From NCBI GenBank assembly GCA_030682575.1, contig JAUXNX010000012.1, positions 310,001 to 374,000 of the forward strand: 64,000 nt of DNA. The letters run 5' to 3'. Below are positions 53,834 through 62,866 of the stretch, piece by piece. The stretch's first letter is position 1. Each line of letters starts with the position of its first letter. The stretch comes from Gammaproteobacteria bacterium (GTDB lineage Bacteria > Pseudomonadota > Gammaproteobacteria > Pseudomonadales > Pseudohongiellaceae). The position numbers were made by a program, and so were the translations under genes. The notes beneath the pieces were generated by a model, which was not told the origin of the DNA, did no database searches, and saw only the letters and a list, made by a program, of their open reading frames with translations.

Positions 53834-55264
53834 CTACCTGAAAGTCAGCATCGCCCCGATTGCCATGTCGTAGTCCATCCGCTCCCCCTGCCAAAGCGTC
53901 ACCGCCGTCCGCGCATCAATCTGCAATCCAATCTGCTCATGCTCCCGCTCAATCGCAAGCGTTTCCGTCATTCGATCCACTTCAACAATCTGCGGCGCAA
54001 CCGCTCTCGCCATTCTCCTCCCCTGCGGCGTCACAAACTCAAACACGCCGTCCGCGCCACGCTCAATCTCATATCCTTCCTGATGCAACAACCGATGGTG
54101 ATGGCGGCACAGCAGCACCAGGTTATCCATTTTCGTTTCGCCACCATCACACCAGTGCTGCACATGGTGCGCATCTACGTAGCGAGACTCGCAGCAGCCG
54201 GGGAATCGGCAACCGCCATCACGGATCTGCAGCGCACGGCGGATTGAAGGGGGAATTGTGCGGGTTCTGCGACCGACATTGAGGACGTTTCCGCGGAAAT
54301 CTTCCAGCACTGTGACCATTGAAGCATCACAGCAAAGGCGTCGGGCCGTGGCTGCCGACAGATGAAAATGTGAGTTGCCGCACTCGATGGAACACTGCTG
54401 GTGATCTGTGTGTGGATGAACGTGTGGAGTACCTACATGAGTATCCGCGTGAATCATCGCATCATCAGCCACAGAAATTCCTTCACGTTCAATGTGCACA
54501 ACCACCTGATACTTCTCAGCGGAAGACACGGACTTCAACCCCTCCTCCATCGTGCTCACCGCCTGCTCGGCAATCGCCAACAACGCATCGGCACGTTTCT
54601 GCGGAAACGTTTTCCGGACGACATCTTCCGCAACTTCCGACTTTGCCACCGGCGGATTCAACGCCACCATCATCGCATCCATCGCCTTCATGAAGACTGC
54701 ACCATCCTCCGGTGTCAACCGCCCACGCAACACCAACATGCCATCCTCGTCGACGTGACAGGTGAACTCTCGCGCTTCGTAATTGTCTCTATCACGCGCT
54801 GCATCACTCAACCGCTCAGTGCGACGATACTTGCGCGTCAATTGTTCCATGTGCTGCGCCGTGCCATGGCGGGCGATCTGTAAAAGGAATGCTTCATTCT
54901 GCGGTGTCGCCGAACGGGTCATGGCGCGCACTTTGGAGTAGCTGATCTCGCCGGTGCGAAACGCCTCGTCGATGCCGGGCAAATTCGCCAGGCACTTCGC
55001 CACTCGCAACTTCTCGCGCGCGGCGCCGAGATCAATGCCGCAGTGATAGTTGAGCCAGTGGGCTGGGGATTTCATGCCAGCACCTTCCCACGCGTCGCGT
55101 TCGATCAGTGCGGCGAGCAGTTTCAGGAAGCGATGTTGTGCTGCATTGATGTGACCCGCGAGGCGGGTGATTTCGTGGCTAAGTGCCACGTTGTCTTCGG
55201 GGATGAAAGAGGCGCTGACAGGCCGACTTGCGACAGAAGCTGGAAGTAGAGAATGGTGTGGCAT
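53834..55264 (-). CDS. HNH endonuclease with DUF222 (13E12 repeat family)
   Basis: A 476-residue protein. The N-terminal DUF222 region covers about 30-290 (HWLNYHCGIDLGAAREKLRVAKCLANLP and ISYSKVRAMTRSATP), and the HNH nuclease near 345-400 has RDGGCRFPGCCESRYVDAHHVQHWCDGG and LVLLCRHHHRLLH, with the metal-binding His and Cys residues complete. The family is found as dispersed copies in many genomes and may be mobile or defensive, with no proven role. GGAGGG stands before the ATG. Confidence 0.88.
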   Translation of the reverse strand: MPHHSLLPASVASRPVSASFIPEDNVALSHEITRLAGHINAAQHRFLKLLAALIERDAWEGAGMKSPAHWLNYHCGIDLGAAREKLRVAKCLANLPGIDEAFRTGEISYSKVRAMTRSATPQNEAFLLQIARHGTAQHMEQLTRKYRRTERLSDAARDRDNYEAREFTCHVDEDGMLVLRGRLTPEDGAVFMKAMDAMMVALNPPVAKSEVAEDVVRKTFPQKRADALLAIAEQAVSTMEEGLKSVSSAEKYQVVVHIEREGISVADDAMIHADTHVGTPHVHPHTDHQQCSIECGNSHFHLSAATARRLCCDASMVTVLEDFRGNVLNVGRRTRTIPPSIRRALQIRDGGCRFPGCCESRYVDAHHVQHWCDGGETKMDNLVLLCRHHHRLLHQEGYEIERGADGVFEFVTPQGRRMARAVAPQIVEVDRMTETLAIEREHEQIGLQIDARTAVTLWQGERMDYDMAIGAMLTFR

Positions 55265-55673
55265 GGAACGATCCCTCCATGGATTTGTTGTGATGAAAAA
55301 ACACTGTTTATATATACATATTATAGATCTATCCTTATGATTATGCTTGTAAATATCGAAAGTTTTTTAAATGCTTTGCAGCGGAACGCGCTGAATCGTC
55401 GCCCCCTGGAAAGCACATTTCTGTAGAAATGTTTCGCTCGAAAAAACTTCACTCGCGTGCGACGCCTCCGCCGTTTCCGACATCGCTGACATTCCGAAGC
55501 TGCCAAGGGAGGATTCTGAAGAATGAGAATCACAGGTCGATGCTTCTCTTCGCAAGCAGGCTGGCTTGCTCCGCCGGAAAATAAATGTTTCTGCGCCAGC
55601 CACGATCCACCTATACTCTCCACGACCGCTCCAGAACCCGTCCCCAAACAATAACAACAGGATAGGCAGGCAA
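55265..55673. other. Intergenic stretch, AT-rich, with half a REP unit
   Basis: About 400 bases between divergent genes. The first part (55290-55380) is much richer in A and T than the surroundings and may hold promoters for the HNH gene. At 55549-55574 there is a partial REP-like motif (TTCGCAAGCAGGCTGGCTTG). No gene or RNA was recognised. Confidence 0.45.
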
Positions 55674-57695
55674 ATGATTCGCATCACTTCCGCACGGCTG
55701 GTACTGGCCTCACTCTTCATTTGCATTTGCACCACTGCATCAGCAGATGTCGCCCGCATCGAAATCGAGCGGCGCGAGACGCTCTCCTCCGAGCAGACAC
55801 ACATCCGTTACGAGGCCATCTACGGCACATTGCACTTCACCCTCGATCCGCGTGCAGACGGCAATCAGAAAATCACCGACATTCGCCTTGCGCCGGTCAA
55901 CGCCAACGGACTTGTTGAATTCTCCGCCGACTTCAAACTGCTGGTACCGGATGCGGACATCGCCAGCGACTCGTTGCTCTATCACGTCAACAATCGTGGC
56001 GGCAGTCGTGTGCCACCGGAGATTTCTCTCACCCATCCCCTCACCGCGCTGGGGCATACCTATCTGGTCACCGGCTGGATCAATGAGTTGACGCCGAGTG
56101 ATTCGCGCATCCGTCTGCACGCGCCGGTCGTGGGCACAGCCGCGCAACCCATCACCGGCCAGGTCCGTTACGAGATCATTGTGGGCAGTGCCGGGAATGA
56201 CGAGAACATCGCGGGCGACAACCACCTGGCCTATGCACCGACAGAAGCGGGCATGCAGAACGCCACGCTCACCCGGCGAATCAATCAGGCTGACCCCCGT
56301 GTGCCCATCGCCCGCGAGGATTTCACGCTGACTGTCAACGAAGCACCGGAATCCAATCAACCGCTGGTCACGCTGAACCTCAAGGGTGGGCTGCAGCCGG
56401 GCGTGATCTATGAGTTGATGTACGAGGCACGAGATCCAGTGCTGGCTGGTGCAGGCATGGCAGGCATCCGTGACATGGTGGCCCTGCTGCGCCACGGCAC
56501 CGACGATGCCGCACTCAACTCCCAACTCGCCGGGCTTGATCTGCCGACGCTGGAACACACCGTCGCATGGGGGAATTCCCAGAGCGGGCGTTTGCTGCGT
56601 TTGTTTCTGTATCAGGGCTTCAATGAAGACCTGGAAGGCCGGCGCGTTTTCGACGGCGTGATGCCGGTGATCGCTGGTGCGGGTTACGGGATGTTCAACA
56701 ATCGCTTCGCCATGCCTACGCGCACCAATGGCCAGCATGAAAGCCATCTCTATCCGAACGACTACTACCCCTTTACCTATGGTGAGAACGACGGCCTCGA
56801 TCCATACAGTGGCCGCCCCGACAGTGTGCTGCGACTGGCCCGCAACACCAACACCGTGCCGAAGCTGATGCACATCCAGACCTCGAACGAATACTGGATC
56901 AGGGGCGGTTCATTGCCCCACACCGATCCGCTGGGCAGACTCGACGCCGTCATTCCCGACAATGTGCGCTTCTATGCCATCGGAGGCTCCCAGCACGGTT
57001 CCGGTACCGGACAGCCACGCGAGGCAACGGCAGGTCAATTGCCGAACAATCCCAACATGTGGACGCCCTTCGCCGACACCCTGCTCGCAGCACTGGTGAA
57101 CTGGGTCAGCGACGACACGCTGCCGCCGCCAAGCCGCTATCCAAGGATTGCCGATGGCACGCTGGTGCCGTCGCACCTGCCCTCCGGCGAAATCAATCCG
57201 GCGGCGTGGAATCCACTGCCCGGTGTGAATCACCCCAAGGCGATGTACAAAGTGGGCTATGCCGATTACGGTCCGCGCTTCCGCAGCCAGGGCATCATTG
57301 ACCTGCATCCGTCGGGCACTAACCGTTATTACGAACCAATGGTCCCCGCTGTTGGCCCCGACAACAACGATAGCCCGATCAGCACTCTTCTACCGCCGTT
57401 GACAGCCGTGCCACTTGGCACATTTGTGCCGTGGAATCTGCGCTCGCTGGCATCCGGTGCGGAGACGGAACTGGCAAGGCTGGCGGGTGGCTATATTCCC
57501 TTCCCCGCCACGCCGCAAGACGCAGCCCGGAACAATGATCCGCGCACGCCAATCAGCGAACTGTACTCAGGTTTCGAGGACTATCTAGGGCGCTACGAAG
57601 CCGTCACCGATCAATTGATTGAGGAGGGTTACCTGTTACCCGAATTCAAGGATGTGTTGATGGCCATTGCGCGAGGCAACGCCACTCGGTTCTGA
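55674..57695 (+). CDS. Large secreted alpha/beta hydrolase-domain protein
   Basis: A 673-residue exported protein with a signal peptide ending ASAD. The N-terminal half is beta-rich; the second half holds the hydrolase core, with nucleophile elbow WGNSQSGRLLRLFLYQG (Ser around 311) and GGSQHGSGTG with the likely His. It belongs to a family I know as alpha/beta hydrolase domain-containing protein, without known substrate. CAGG sites lie a few bases in front of the ATG. The longer frame upstream is not homologous. It would work in the periplasm or outside. Confidence 0.75.
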   Translation: MIRITSARLVLASLFICICTTASADVARIEIERRETLSSEQTHIRYEAIYGTLHFTLDPRADGNQKITDIRLAPVNANGLVEFSADFKLLVPDADIASDSLLYHVNNRGGSRVPPEISLTHPLTALGHTYLVTGWINELTPSDSRIRLHAPVVGTAAQPITGQVRYEIIVGSAGNDENIAGDNHLAYAPTEAGMQNATLTRRINQADPRVPIAREDFTLTVNEAPESNQPLVTLNLKGGLQPGVIYELMYEARDPVLAGAGMAGIRDMVALLRHGTDDAALNSQLAGLDLPTLEHTVAWGNSQSGRLLRLFLYQGFNEDLEGRRVFDGVMPVIAGAGYGMFNNRFAMPTRTNGQHESHLYPNDYYPFTYGENDGLDPYSGRPDSVLRLARNTNTVPKLMHIQTSNEYWIRGGSLPHTDPLGRLDAVIPDNVRFYAIGGSQHGSGTGQPREATAGQLPNNPNMWTPFADTLLAALVNWVSDDTLPPPSRYPRIADGTLVPSHLPSGEINPAAWNPLPGVNHPKAMYKVGYADYGPRFRSQGIIDLHPSGTNRYYEPMVPAVGPDNNDSPISTLLPPLTAVPLGTFVPWNLRSLASGAETELARLAGGYIPFPATPQDAARNNDPRTPISELYSGFEDYLGRYEAVTDQLIEEGYLLPEFKDVLMAIARGNATRF

Positions 57696-57849
57696 GTGCC
57701 GATGCTCACTTATTGCGTAGGGTATTCACCTGTTATTGCTGCGATTTCCGAACCGGCGGTTGCCGGATTCACCTGATAGGAGTAAATATACCAACAGTTC
57801 CTGATCTTTCTTGTTCCCCTGTAGTGTTGACGCAATTCCGGAGCGCCTT

Positions 57850-59088
57850 ATGTCGATTCGAATTTTCGCTGTCCTCATTGCTTTTGTTCTGTCCTCCTGC
57901 TCATCCAACCCAACGGTCACCTCAGGTGCGCCGCCACTCTCTCCGGCTGATACTGCAGCGTTGCTGCACGACGAATTTTTCACTGACGACAGCGCCGCCA
58001 ACTTCCAGCCGGTTGAAATCTATGCCCTGACAGACAGCATCACTGCCTACCTGGATGAGCATATCGTCAACATCCCGAATGAGGAGCGCAGGTATCGAGA
58101 ACTGCGACGCTGGATTTTTGACCTCGCAGATCAGTACGAGTACGACCCCGAAGTCACCTCCTCCATCGCGGATCTGGAGCGGATCGGCATCATCAACTGC
58201 TTCTCCTTCTCCAATCTGTACGTTGCTGCCGCCCGCCATGTGAGTGTGCCGGCAGACTTCCAACTGGTCTATACGCCACCCAGTTGGGGAGCCTCAAATC
58301 AGACCTGGGTGCTGAACCAGCACGTCAACGTCTCCGGGCGTATCAATCGTATCAGCGACAACGGTTCACTGCGGCTGGAAGACAATCTGCCCATGCAGAC
58401 GGGCACCCATATCAATCCAACCGCCAGGCGCAGCGTTTATATCCGCTACGTGGTCGATCTCAACCCCCGCATTGTCGTTGATGCCTACCGCACCGAGACC
58501 CTGCAGGACCATCAGGTGTTGTCGCTCTACTACAGCAACAAGGCTGCGGAGGCATTGTTCGAGAACCAACTCGGGCTGGCCTATCAATATGCCAAACACG
58601 CGGTGCTGGCCGATTCTTCATCCGCCACTGCACTCAATACCCTCGGGGTGCTGTATGGCCGTGTGAATCAAACTGCACTGGCCAGAGCCGCCTACACCAC
58701 TGCCATCGCCATGGACCCCGATGCGGACTCTGCGCGCAGCAATCTTGCGTCGCTGTACAACCGCATCGGAGAAGCCCGGAGTGCAGAGCAGATGCAAGAA
58801 CGCTTGAAGCAGCGACGCGAGCGCAATCCCTACTATCACTACAATATGGGTGAGGACATGCGACAGGCAGGCGCCTGGATGGACGCCATCGTTCACTATC
58901 GGGCGGCCATCCGTCGCAAGAAGGAAGAGCAACTGTTCTATCTGTCGATGGCGGAAGCGCAACTGCGCCTGCAGCAGCTCAGGGATGCCGAACGCTCCCT
59001 GCGGCAGGCTGAGCGCTATGCGGACAGAGATAACGCGGAACGCTACGCGGAGTTGCAGCGAGCACTCGCGCAGGCGACAGGCGGATAA
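57850..59088 (+). CDS. Lipoprotein with transglutaminase-like domain and TPR repeats
   Basis: A 412-residue protein. Its signal peptide ends in the lipobox LSSCSS, so it is probably a lipoprotein with Cys as residue 17. The middle part has INCFSFSNLYVAAARHVSVP, NQHVNVSGRI and IRYVVDLNPR, which line up with the Cys-His-Asp of transglutaminase-like domains. The last 200 residues are TPR repeats (AYQYAKHAVLADSSSATALNTLGVLYGRV, YHYNMGEDMRQAG). It may help assemble envelope proteins. The start is based on the signal peptide. Confidence 0.75.
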   Translation: MSIRIFAVLIAFVLSSCSSNPTVTSGAPPLSPADTAALLHDEFFTDDSAANFQPVEIYALTDSITAYLDEHIVNIPNEERRYRELRRWIFDLADQYEYDPEVTSSIADLERIGIINCFSFSNLYVAAARHVSVPADFQLVYTPPSWGASNQTWVLNQHVNVSGRINRISDNGSLRLEDNLPMQTGTHINPTARRSVYIRYVVDLNPRIVVDAYRTETLQDHQVLSLYYSNKAAEALFENQLGLAYQYAKHAVLADSSSATALNTLGVLYGRVNQTALARAAYTTAIAMDPDADSARSNLASLYNRIGEARSAEQMQERLKQRRERNPYYHYNMGEDMRQAGAWMDAIVHYRAAIRRKKEEQLFYLSMAEAQLRLQQLRDAERSLRQAERYADRDNAERYAELQRALAQATGG

Positions 59089-59143
59089 TTGAAGGGTGAG
59101 CTATTGTGGGGATTGCGTGGCGCCCGGAGATTGCATTACTCTT

Positions 59144-59160
59144 GTACGGAAACTCCGTAC
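59144..59160. promoter_or_regulatory. Palindrome upstream of yefM-yoeB, candidate operator
   Basis: GTACGGA and TCCGTAC are perfect 7-base inverted repeats around AAC; with the flanks the outer ends read TTGTAC and GTACAT. YefM operators of E. coli contain TGTACA-like cores, so this is the expected autoregulatory site, 18 bases before the antitoxin start. Confidence 0.6.
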
Positions 59161-59177
59161 ATTTGAGCACATACGAT

Positions 59178-59450
59178 ATGGAAACTGTCAGCGTCAACAA
59201 ATTCCGCGACAACTTGAAAAGTCTTGTAGAACAAGCTGTCAGCAATCACGAGCCGCTACGTGTCACACGCCGTTCCGGAGAAGACTTCGTGGTCATCAGT
59301 GCCGAAGACTGGGAACGGGAGCAGGAAAGCCTGTATATCCTGCAGAACAGCGATCTGGTGAAACAAATCGCGGTCTCCGCAGTGACGCACGGTGCAAGGA
59401 CAGGATACCGCCCCACGGAAGAGCAAATGGATGAGATCACTCGTATTTGA
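59178..59450 (+). CDS. yefM: Antitoxin YefM (Phd/YefM family)
   Basis: A 90-residue antitoxin with an N-terminal dimerising and DNA-binding domain: VSVNKFRDNLKSLVEQAVSNHEPLRVTRRSGEDFVVISAEDWE, which is standard. The C-terminal part (ILQNSDLVKQIAVS) is the flexible YoeB-binding tail. ATG 59178 is chosen since it gives the family start METVSVNKFR. It overlaps yoeB by 20 bases and has a palindromic operator just upstream. Confidence 0.92.
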   Translation: METVSVNKFRDNLKSLVEQAVSNHEPLRVTRRSGEDFVVISAEDWEREQESLYILQNSDLVKQIAVSAVTHGARTGYRPTEEQMDEITRI

Positions 59451-59700
59451 AGGGAATACCTGGGCCGCATACGAAGCCATGCGCGAAAAGGACAAGAGCC
59501 TTCACAAGGCATTGTGCAGACAACTCAGAGAAATGCTCCGCTCTGACGACCTCTCAAAGGGCACTGGCAAACCGGAGCAACTCAAGCACAATCTCGCAGG
59601 TCTTTGGTCCAGACGCATCTCTCACAAGGACCGTCTCATCTACAGGTTTGACGACACCACAATTTACATTTTCGCCATCGGTGGTCACTACGATCACTGA
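59431..59700 (+). CDS. yoeB: Toxin YoeB (Txe/YoeB family mRNA interferase)
   Basis: An 89-residue ribosome-dependent mRNA interferase, cutting mRNA at the A site. It contains GTGKPEQLKHNLAGLWSRRISHKDRLIYRF and ends GGHYDH; the catalytic residues Glu (GKPE), Arg (DRLIY) and His-Tyr (GGHY) are all present, so it should be active. ATG 59431 lies inside the yefM end (20-base overlap), giving coupled synthesis. Confidence 0.92.
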   Translation: MRSLVFEGNTWAAYEAMREKDKSLHKALCRQLREMLRSDDLSKGTGKPEQLKHNLAGLWSRRISHKDRLIYRFDDTTIYIFAIGGHYDH

Positions 59701-59708
59701 TCCTTCAG

Positions 59709-61340
59709 TCAACGCAAGCCCAGGAAAATTCTCGCCTGCTGCAGCTCGGGTCGATCAGTGTCTGCAGAACCGGCAACGTCCAGCAGTTGTTGATAGTACT
59801 CACGCGCCTTTGCCTCGGCACCGGCTTCCTCCGCCGCGCGCGCACCACCGAACAGCGTCAGAAACCGGTTCGGCTCCTTGACCATGGTGGACTCGAATTC
59901 TGTCAGTGCTTCGCGGGGACGACCTGCTTCCAGCAGCATCATGCCCAGCATTTCCCGCGCCGGTGCCATGGGGCCAGGAGAGATCGCGGCCTTGTCGGTA
60001 CCATCTTCAATCTGCGCTGCAGCCGTCATCAGGTTGATCGCATCATCACGACGGCCCTCAGCGAACGCTACCCACGCACGTGCCACTTGCCACTGAATAT
60101 CCACCTGTTCGGTCCAGTAGGCATCCGAACGAGCGCGCAGTGCCTCGCGCAGTTGGGCCAGCATATCGATGTCCTGCGCCGCCGCCGCAAGCGTGCCACT
60201 GCGGGCCGCGCCCAAGGCGCGAGCGAAATGGGTTATCGCCTGCGTGTGTGGGGTGCTCTCAGCTGGAATAACCGGCAACTGCGCCGCCGCCGCAAAATCA
60301 CCGCGCTCCAGTGCATAGCGTGCGGGAATCGCGGCAATGGCGAATGCTCCTGCCGCAGTGGCACCAATCGCCGTCACGTCAACTTCATCCAGCAGTGCGA
60401 GTGCACGATCCACGACCGCGAGCGCCTTCTGATCCTGCGCCATCTGCAGGTAGGCATAGGCCTGATAATCCAGTGCGTGAAGCTCTTCACCTGCCGTGCT
60501 GCTGGCACGAGCTGTGTCGGCAGAGCGCTGATTGGTGTCGATGGATTCCTGCCACATGCCCACGCGGGTGAATGTGTGGGACGGCATGTGCAATGCATGG
60601 GGAACTGCTGGCGCCAGCGACGCATAGCGCGTCGCAGCATTCAATGCCATCTCCGCCAGCGGCGGGTGATCATAGGCATGGATGATGTAATGCGCCAGCC
60701 CCGGATGCTCTGGATATTCCATGAAGAGCGGTTCCAGAATCTGTGCCGCTTTCAATTGCTGGGAATAGGTCTTGTCATTCGGTGACGCAGTGCCGTTCAC
60801 GGCCAGTGCATAGAATATTCTGCCCTCACGATCATCGGGGTACTCATTCACCAGTTTTTCCATGGCGAGTTCATAAGCCTTGGTGCGTGCGCCCTGGGTG
60901 CTCGACTGATTGTCGGAGAACAGTTCGGCAACAGCGGCAATATAGGCACTCTCACGGGGAGTAGGTGACCCGGTGGCCTGCGCCAGAGCAACTGCATCCT
61001 GCCCCCTTGCCAGTTGCGGCGCATTACGCAGTCCGGCAAAAGGATTACCCCAGTGACTGAGCGCAATACCCCAGTGCGCCATCGCGCAATCAGCATCCAT
61101 CGCCAGCACTTCGTTGAAACTGTTGATCGCCTCGGCGAACCAGAACGAATGGATCAACGCCACGCCACGATTGAAGTTGTCAGCAGTAGCGGCATCGCAG
61201 GATGTACTGAAAGACACATTCGTGCTGCCGATTTCCTCTGCTGATGGGATCCCGTGATCGTGATCCGAATGCTGCGCGAATATAGTGGAGGAGAGCGCCA
61301 GGCTGGAAACCGCGCAAAGGGCAAAAAGTCGATTGTGCAT
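59709..61340 (-). CDS. Secreted TPR-repeat protein
   Basis: A 543-residue exported protein with a signal peptide ending IFAQ and then a His-rich HSDHDHG segment. The mature chain is a series of TPR-like helices, for example RGVALIHSFWFAEAINSFNEVLAMDADCAMAHWGIAL and HYIIHAYDHPPLAEMALNAATRYA and VPHALHMPSHTFTRVG. Such proteins are found in several phyla without a defined role. The gene faces yoeB with 8 bases between the stops. GAGGTC lies before the ATG. Confidence 0.78.
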   Translation of the reverse strand: MHNRLFALCAVSSLALSSTIFAQHSDHDHGIPSAEEIGSTNVSFSTSCDAATADNFNRGVALIHSFWFAEAINSFNEVLAMDADCAMAHWGIALSHWGNPFAGLRNAPQLARGQDAVALAQATGSPTPRESAYIAAVAELFSDNQSSTQGARTKAYELAMEKLVNEYPDDREGRIFYALAVNGTASPNDKTYSQQLKAAQILEPLFMEYPEHPGLAHYIIHAYDHPPLAEMALNAATRYASLAPAVPHALHMPSHTFTRVGMWQESIDTNQRSADTARASSTAGEELHALDYQAYAYLQMAQDQKALAVVDRALALLDEVDVTAIGATAAGAFAIAAIPARYALERGDFAAAAQLPVIPAESTPHTQAITHFARALGAARSGTLAAAAQDIDMLAQLREALRARSDAYWTEQVDIQWQVARAWVAFAEGRRDDAINLMTAAAQIEDGTDKAAISPGPMAPAREMLGMMLLEAGRPREALTEFESTMVKEPNRFLTLFGGARAAEEAGAEAKAREYYQQLLDVAGSADTDRPELQQARIFLGLR

Positions 61341-61450
61341 GATGACCTCGTGATGACGTCCAAAGTGGCCGGGAATATGCCCATTAACTTACCATCGCAA
61401 TGCGTCGGGATCACGCACTTAATGTCGGAACTCCTGGCACAGGTGCCACC

Positions 61451-62713
61451 TCACACGTTCGGCCCCGGCGCCGGGCCTTCCACAAACCCATGTCTGCCCA
61501 TGATGAGATTCAGGATGGGAGTGGTGGCGAAGGTGGTGATCAATGCCATGATCACCAGCATGGTGAAAAGTCTGGGAGAAATGACGCCCATCTCCAGCCC
61601 CAGATTAAGCACGATCAATTCCATCAGGCCCCGCGTATTCATGAGAATGCCGATGGCACCGGACTCGCGCCAGCTCAACCCCACGAAACGTCCGGCGATG
61701 AACGAACCACCGAATTTGCCGATCGTCGCCACGACGATGATCGCCAGACACATCAGCCAATCGCTCGCACCTTGAAGCAGCCCCACCTCGGTGCGCATGC
61801 CCGTATATGCAAAGAAACTCGGCAACAGCAATACCATGACAATGTCCTGCATTCGCGCACGAATCTGTTCCGCCAGACGACTGTCATGCTGCATGACTGC
61901 CCCCAGCAGAAAGGCGCCGAACAGTGCATGAATGCCGATGAACTCTGTAGCGGCTCCAGCAAGCAACAGCGCCACGAAGACTATGCCCAGCACACTCTGC
62001 GACAACGGCTGTGTATTCTTTTCCTCGCGCTCGGCAAGGCGCCGCAGCAGTGGACGCGCCACCCACAACATGGATGCCACAAACAGCCCTGCAAACAACA
62101 CCGTCCAGGCCACGCCCGCTACCTCTGCAGTCGCAACACCGGCAACAAACGCGAGCAACACCCAGGCCGAGGCATCGCCTATGGCGGCACTGGAAAGAGC
62201 CAGACCACCAACACGCGTCCGCTGCACCCCGGTGTCCTTGAGGATACGAGCGAGTACAGGAAATGCCGTCACAGACATCGACACACCAATGAACAGAGAA
62301 AACACGGTGAAATCGACATCCTGCGAGGCATACAGCGGATAGAGCGCCAGCGCCAGCAATGCTCCCAACAGGAACGGCACAGCGATACTGGTATAGGCAA
62401 TGATGAAGGTGGCGCGCCCCTGCGCCTTGGACGTTCTCACGTCCAGCTCCAGCCCGACCAGAAACATGAACAGCACCACGCCCACCTTCGCGATCATGCC
62501 GACGAACAGTGCTGCATCAGTCGGCAGAATGAACGCCTGCAAACCAGGCGCAACCGCGCCCAGCAGCGACGGCCCCAGTGCCAGGCCCGCAAAGATTTCA
62601 CCAATGACAGGGGGTTGACGCAGAAAGCGTTGAAACAGTACGCCCATCCCCCGCGCAGCGAGGGTAATCAGCGCCAGTGCCAGCAGCACATGGGCCAGAG
62701 GATCGGTATTCAT
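61451..62713 (-). CDS. Cation/proton antiporter, CPA2 (KefB/GerN-like) family
   Basis: A 420-residue membrane transporter with about 12 helices. It has the family's RQPPVIGEIFAGLALGPSLLG at the start, LFMFLVGLELDVR, ALSSAAIGDASAWVLLAFV with the conserved Asp in the middle of the transport core, and RGLMELIVLNLGLEMGVIS near the end. It exchanges Na+ or K+ for protons. There is no C-terminal RCK/NAD domain, so it is the short form. ATG 62713 was taken; the longer frame to 62791 has no homology. Confidence 0.88.
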   Translation of the reverse strand: MNTDPLAHVLLALALITLAARGMGVLFQRFLRQPPVIGEIFAGLALGPSLLGAVAPGLQAFILPTDAALFVGMIAKVGVVLFMFLVGLELDVRTSKAQGRATFIIAYTSIAVPFLLGALLALALYPLYASQDVDFTVFSLFIGVSMSVTAFPVLARILKDTGVQRTRVGGLALSSAAIGDASAWVLLAFVAGVATAEVAGVAWTVLFAGLFVASMLWVARPLLRRLAEREEKNTQPLSQSVLGIVFVALLLAGAATEFIGIHALFGAFLLGAVMQHDSRLAEQIRARMQDIVMVLLLPSFFAYTGMRTEVGLLQGASDWLMCLAIIVVATIGKFGGSFIAGRFVGLSWRESGAIGILMNTRGLMELIVLNLGLEMGVISPRLFTMLVIMALITTFATTPILNLIMGRHGFVEGPAPGPNV

Positions 62714-62866
62714 GGTTTCAGAGATTCGACTCGGGTCAGAAATGCGGCGAACTATAGCGCAAAACGTCCTGATCGGCTTCCGGTTGCTCATTGCAGCACT
62801 TCAGGGGATGATTCATGCCATCGGCGGGTCTGCTACTGTAATTCCGTCCATCAGGGAGTCGCGTCA

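Noticed and set aside
53834-55264. DUF222-HNH gene as homing endonuclease within an intron or prophage
   Set aside because: It is a free-standing gene with its own ribosome site, and no intron, integrase or phage genes surround it.
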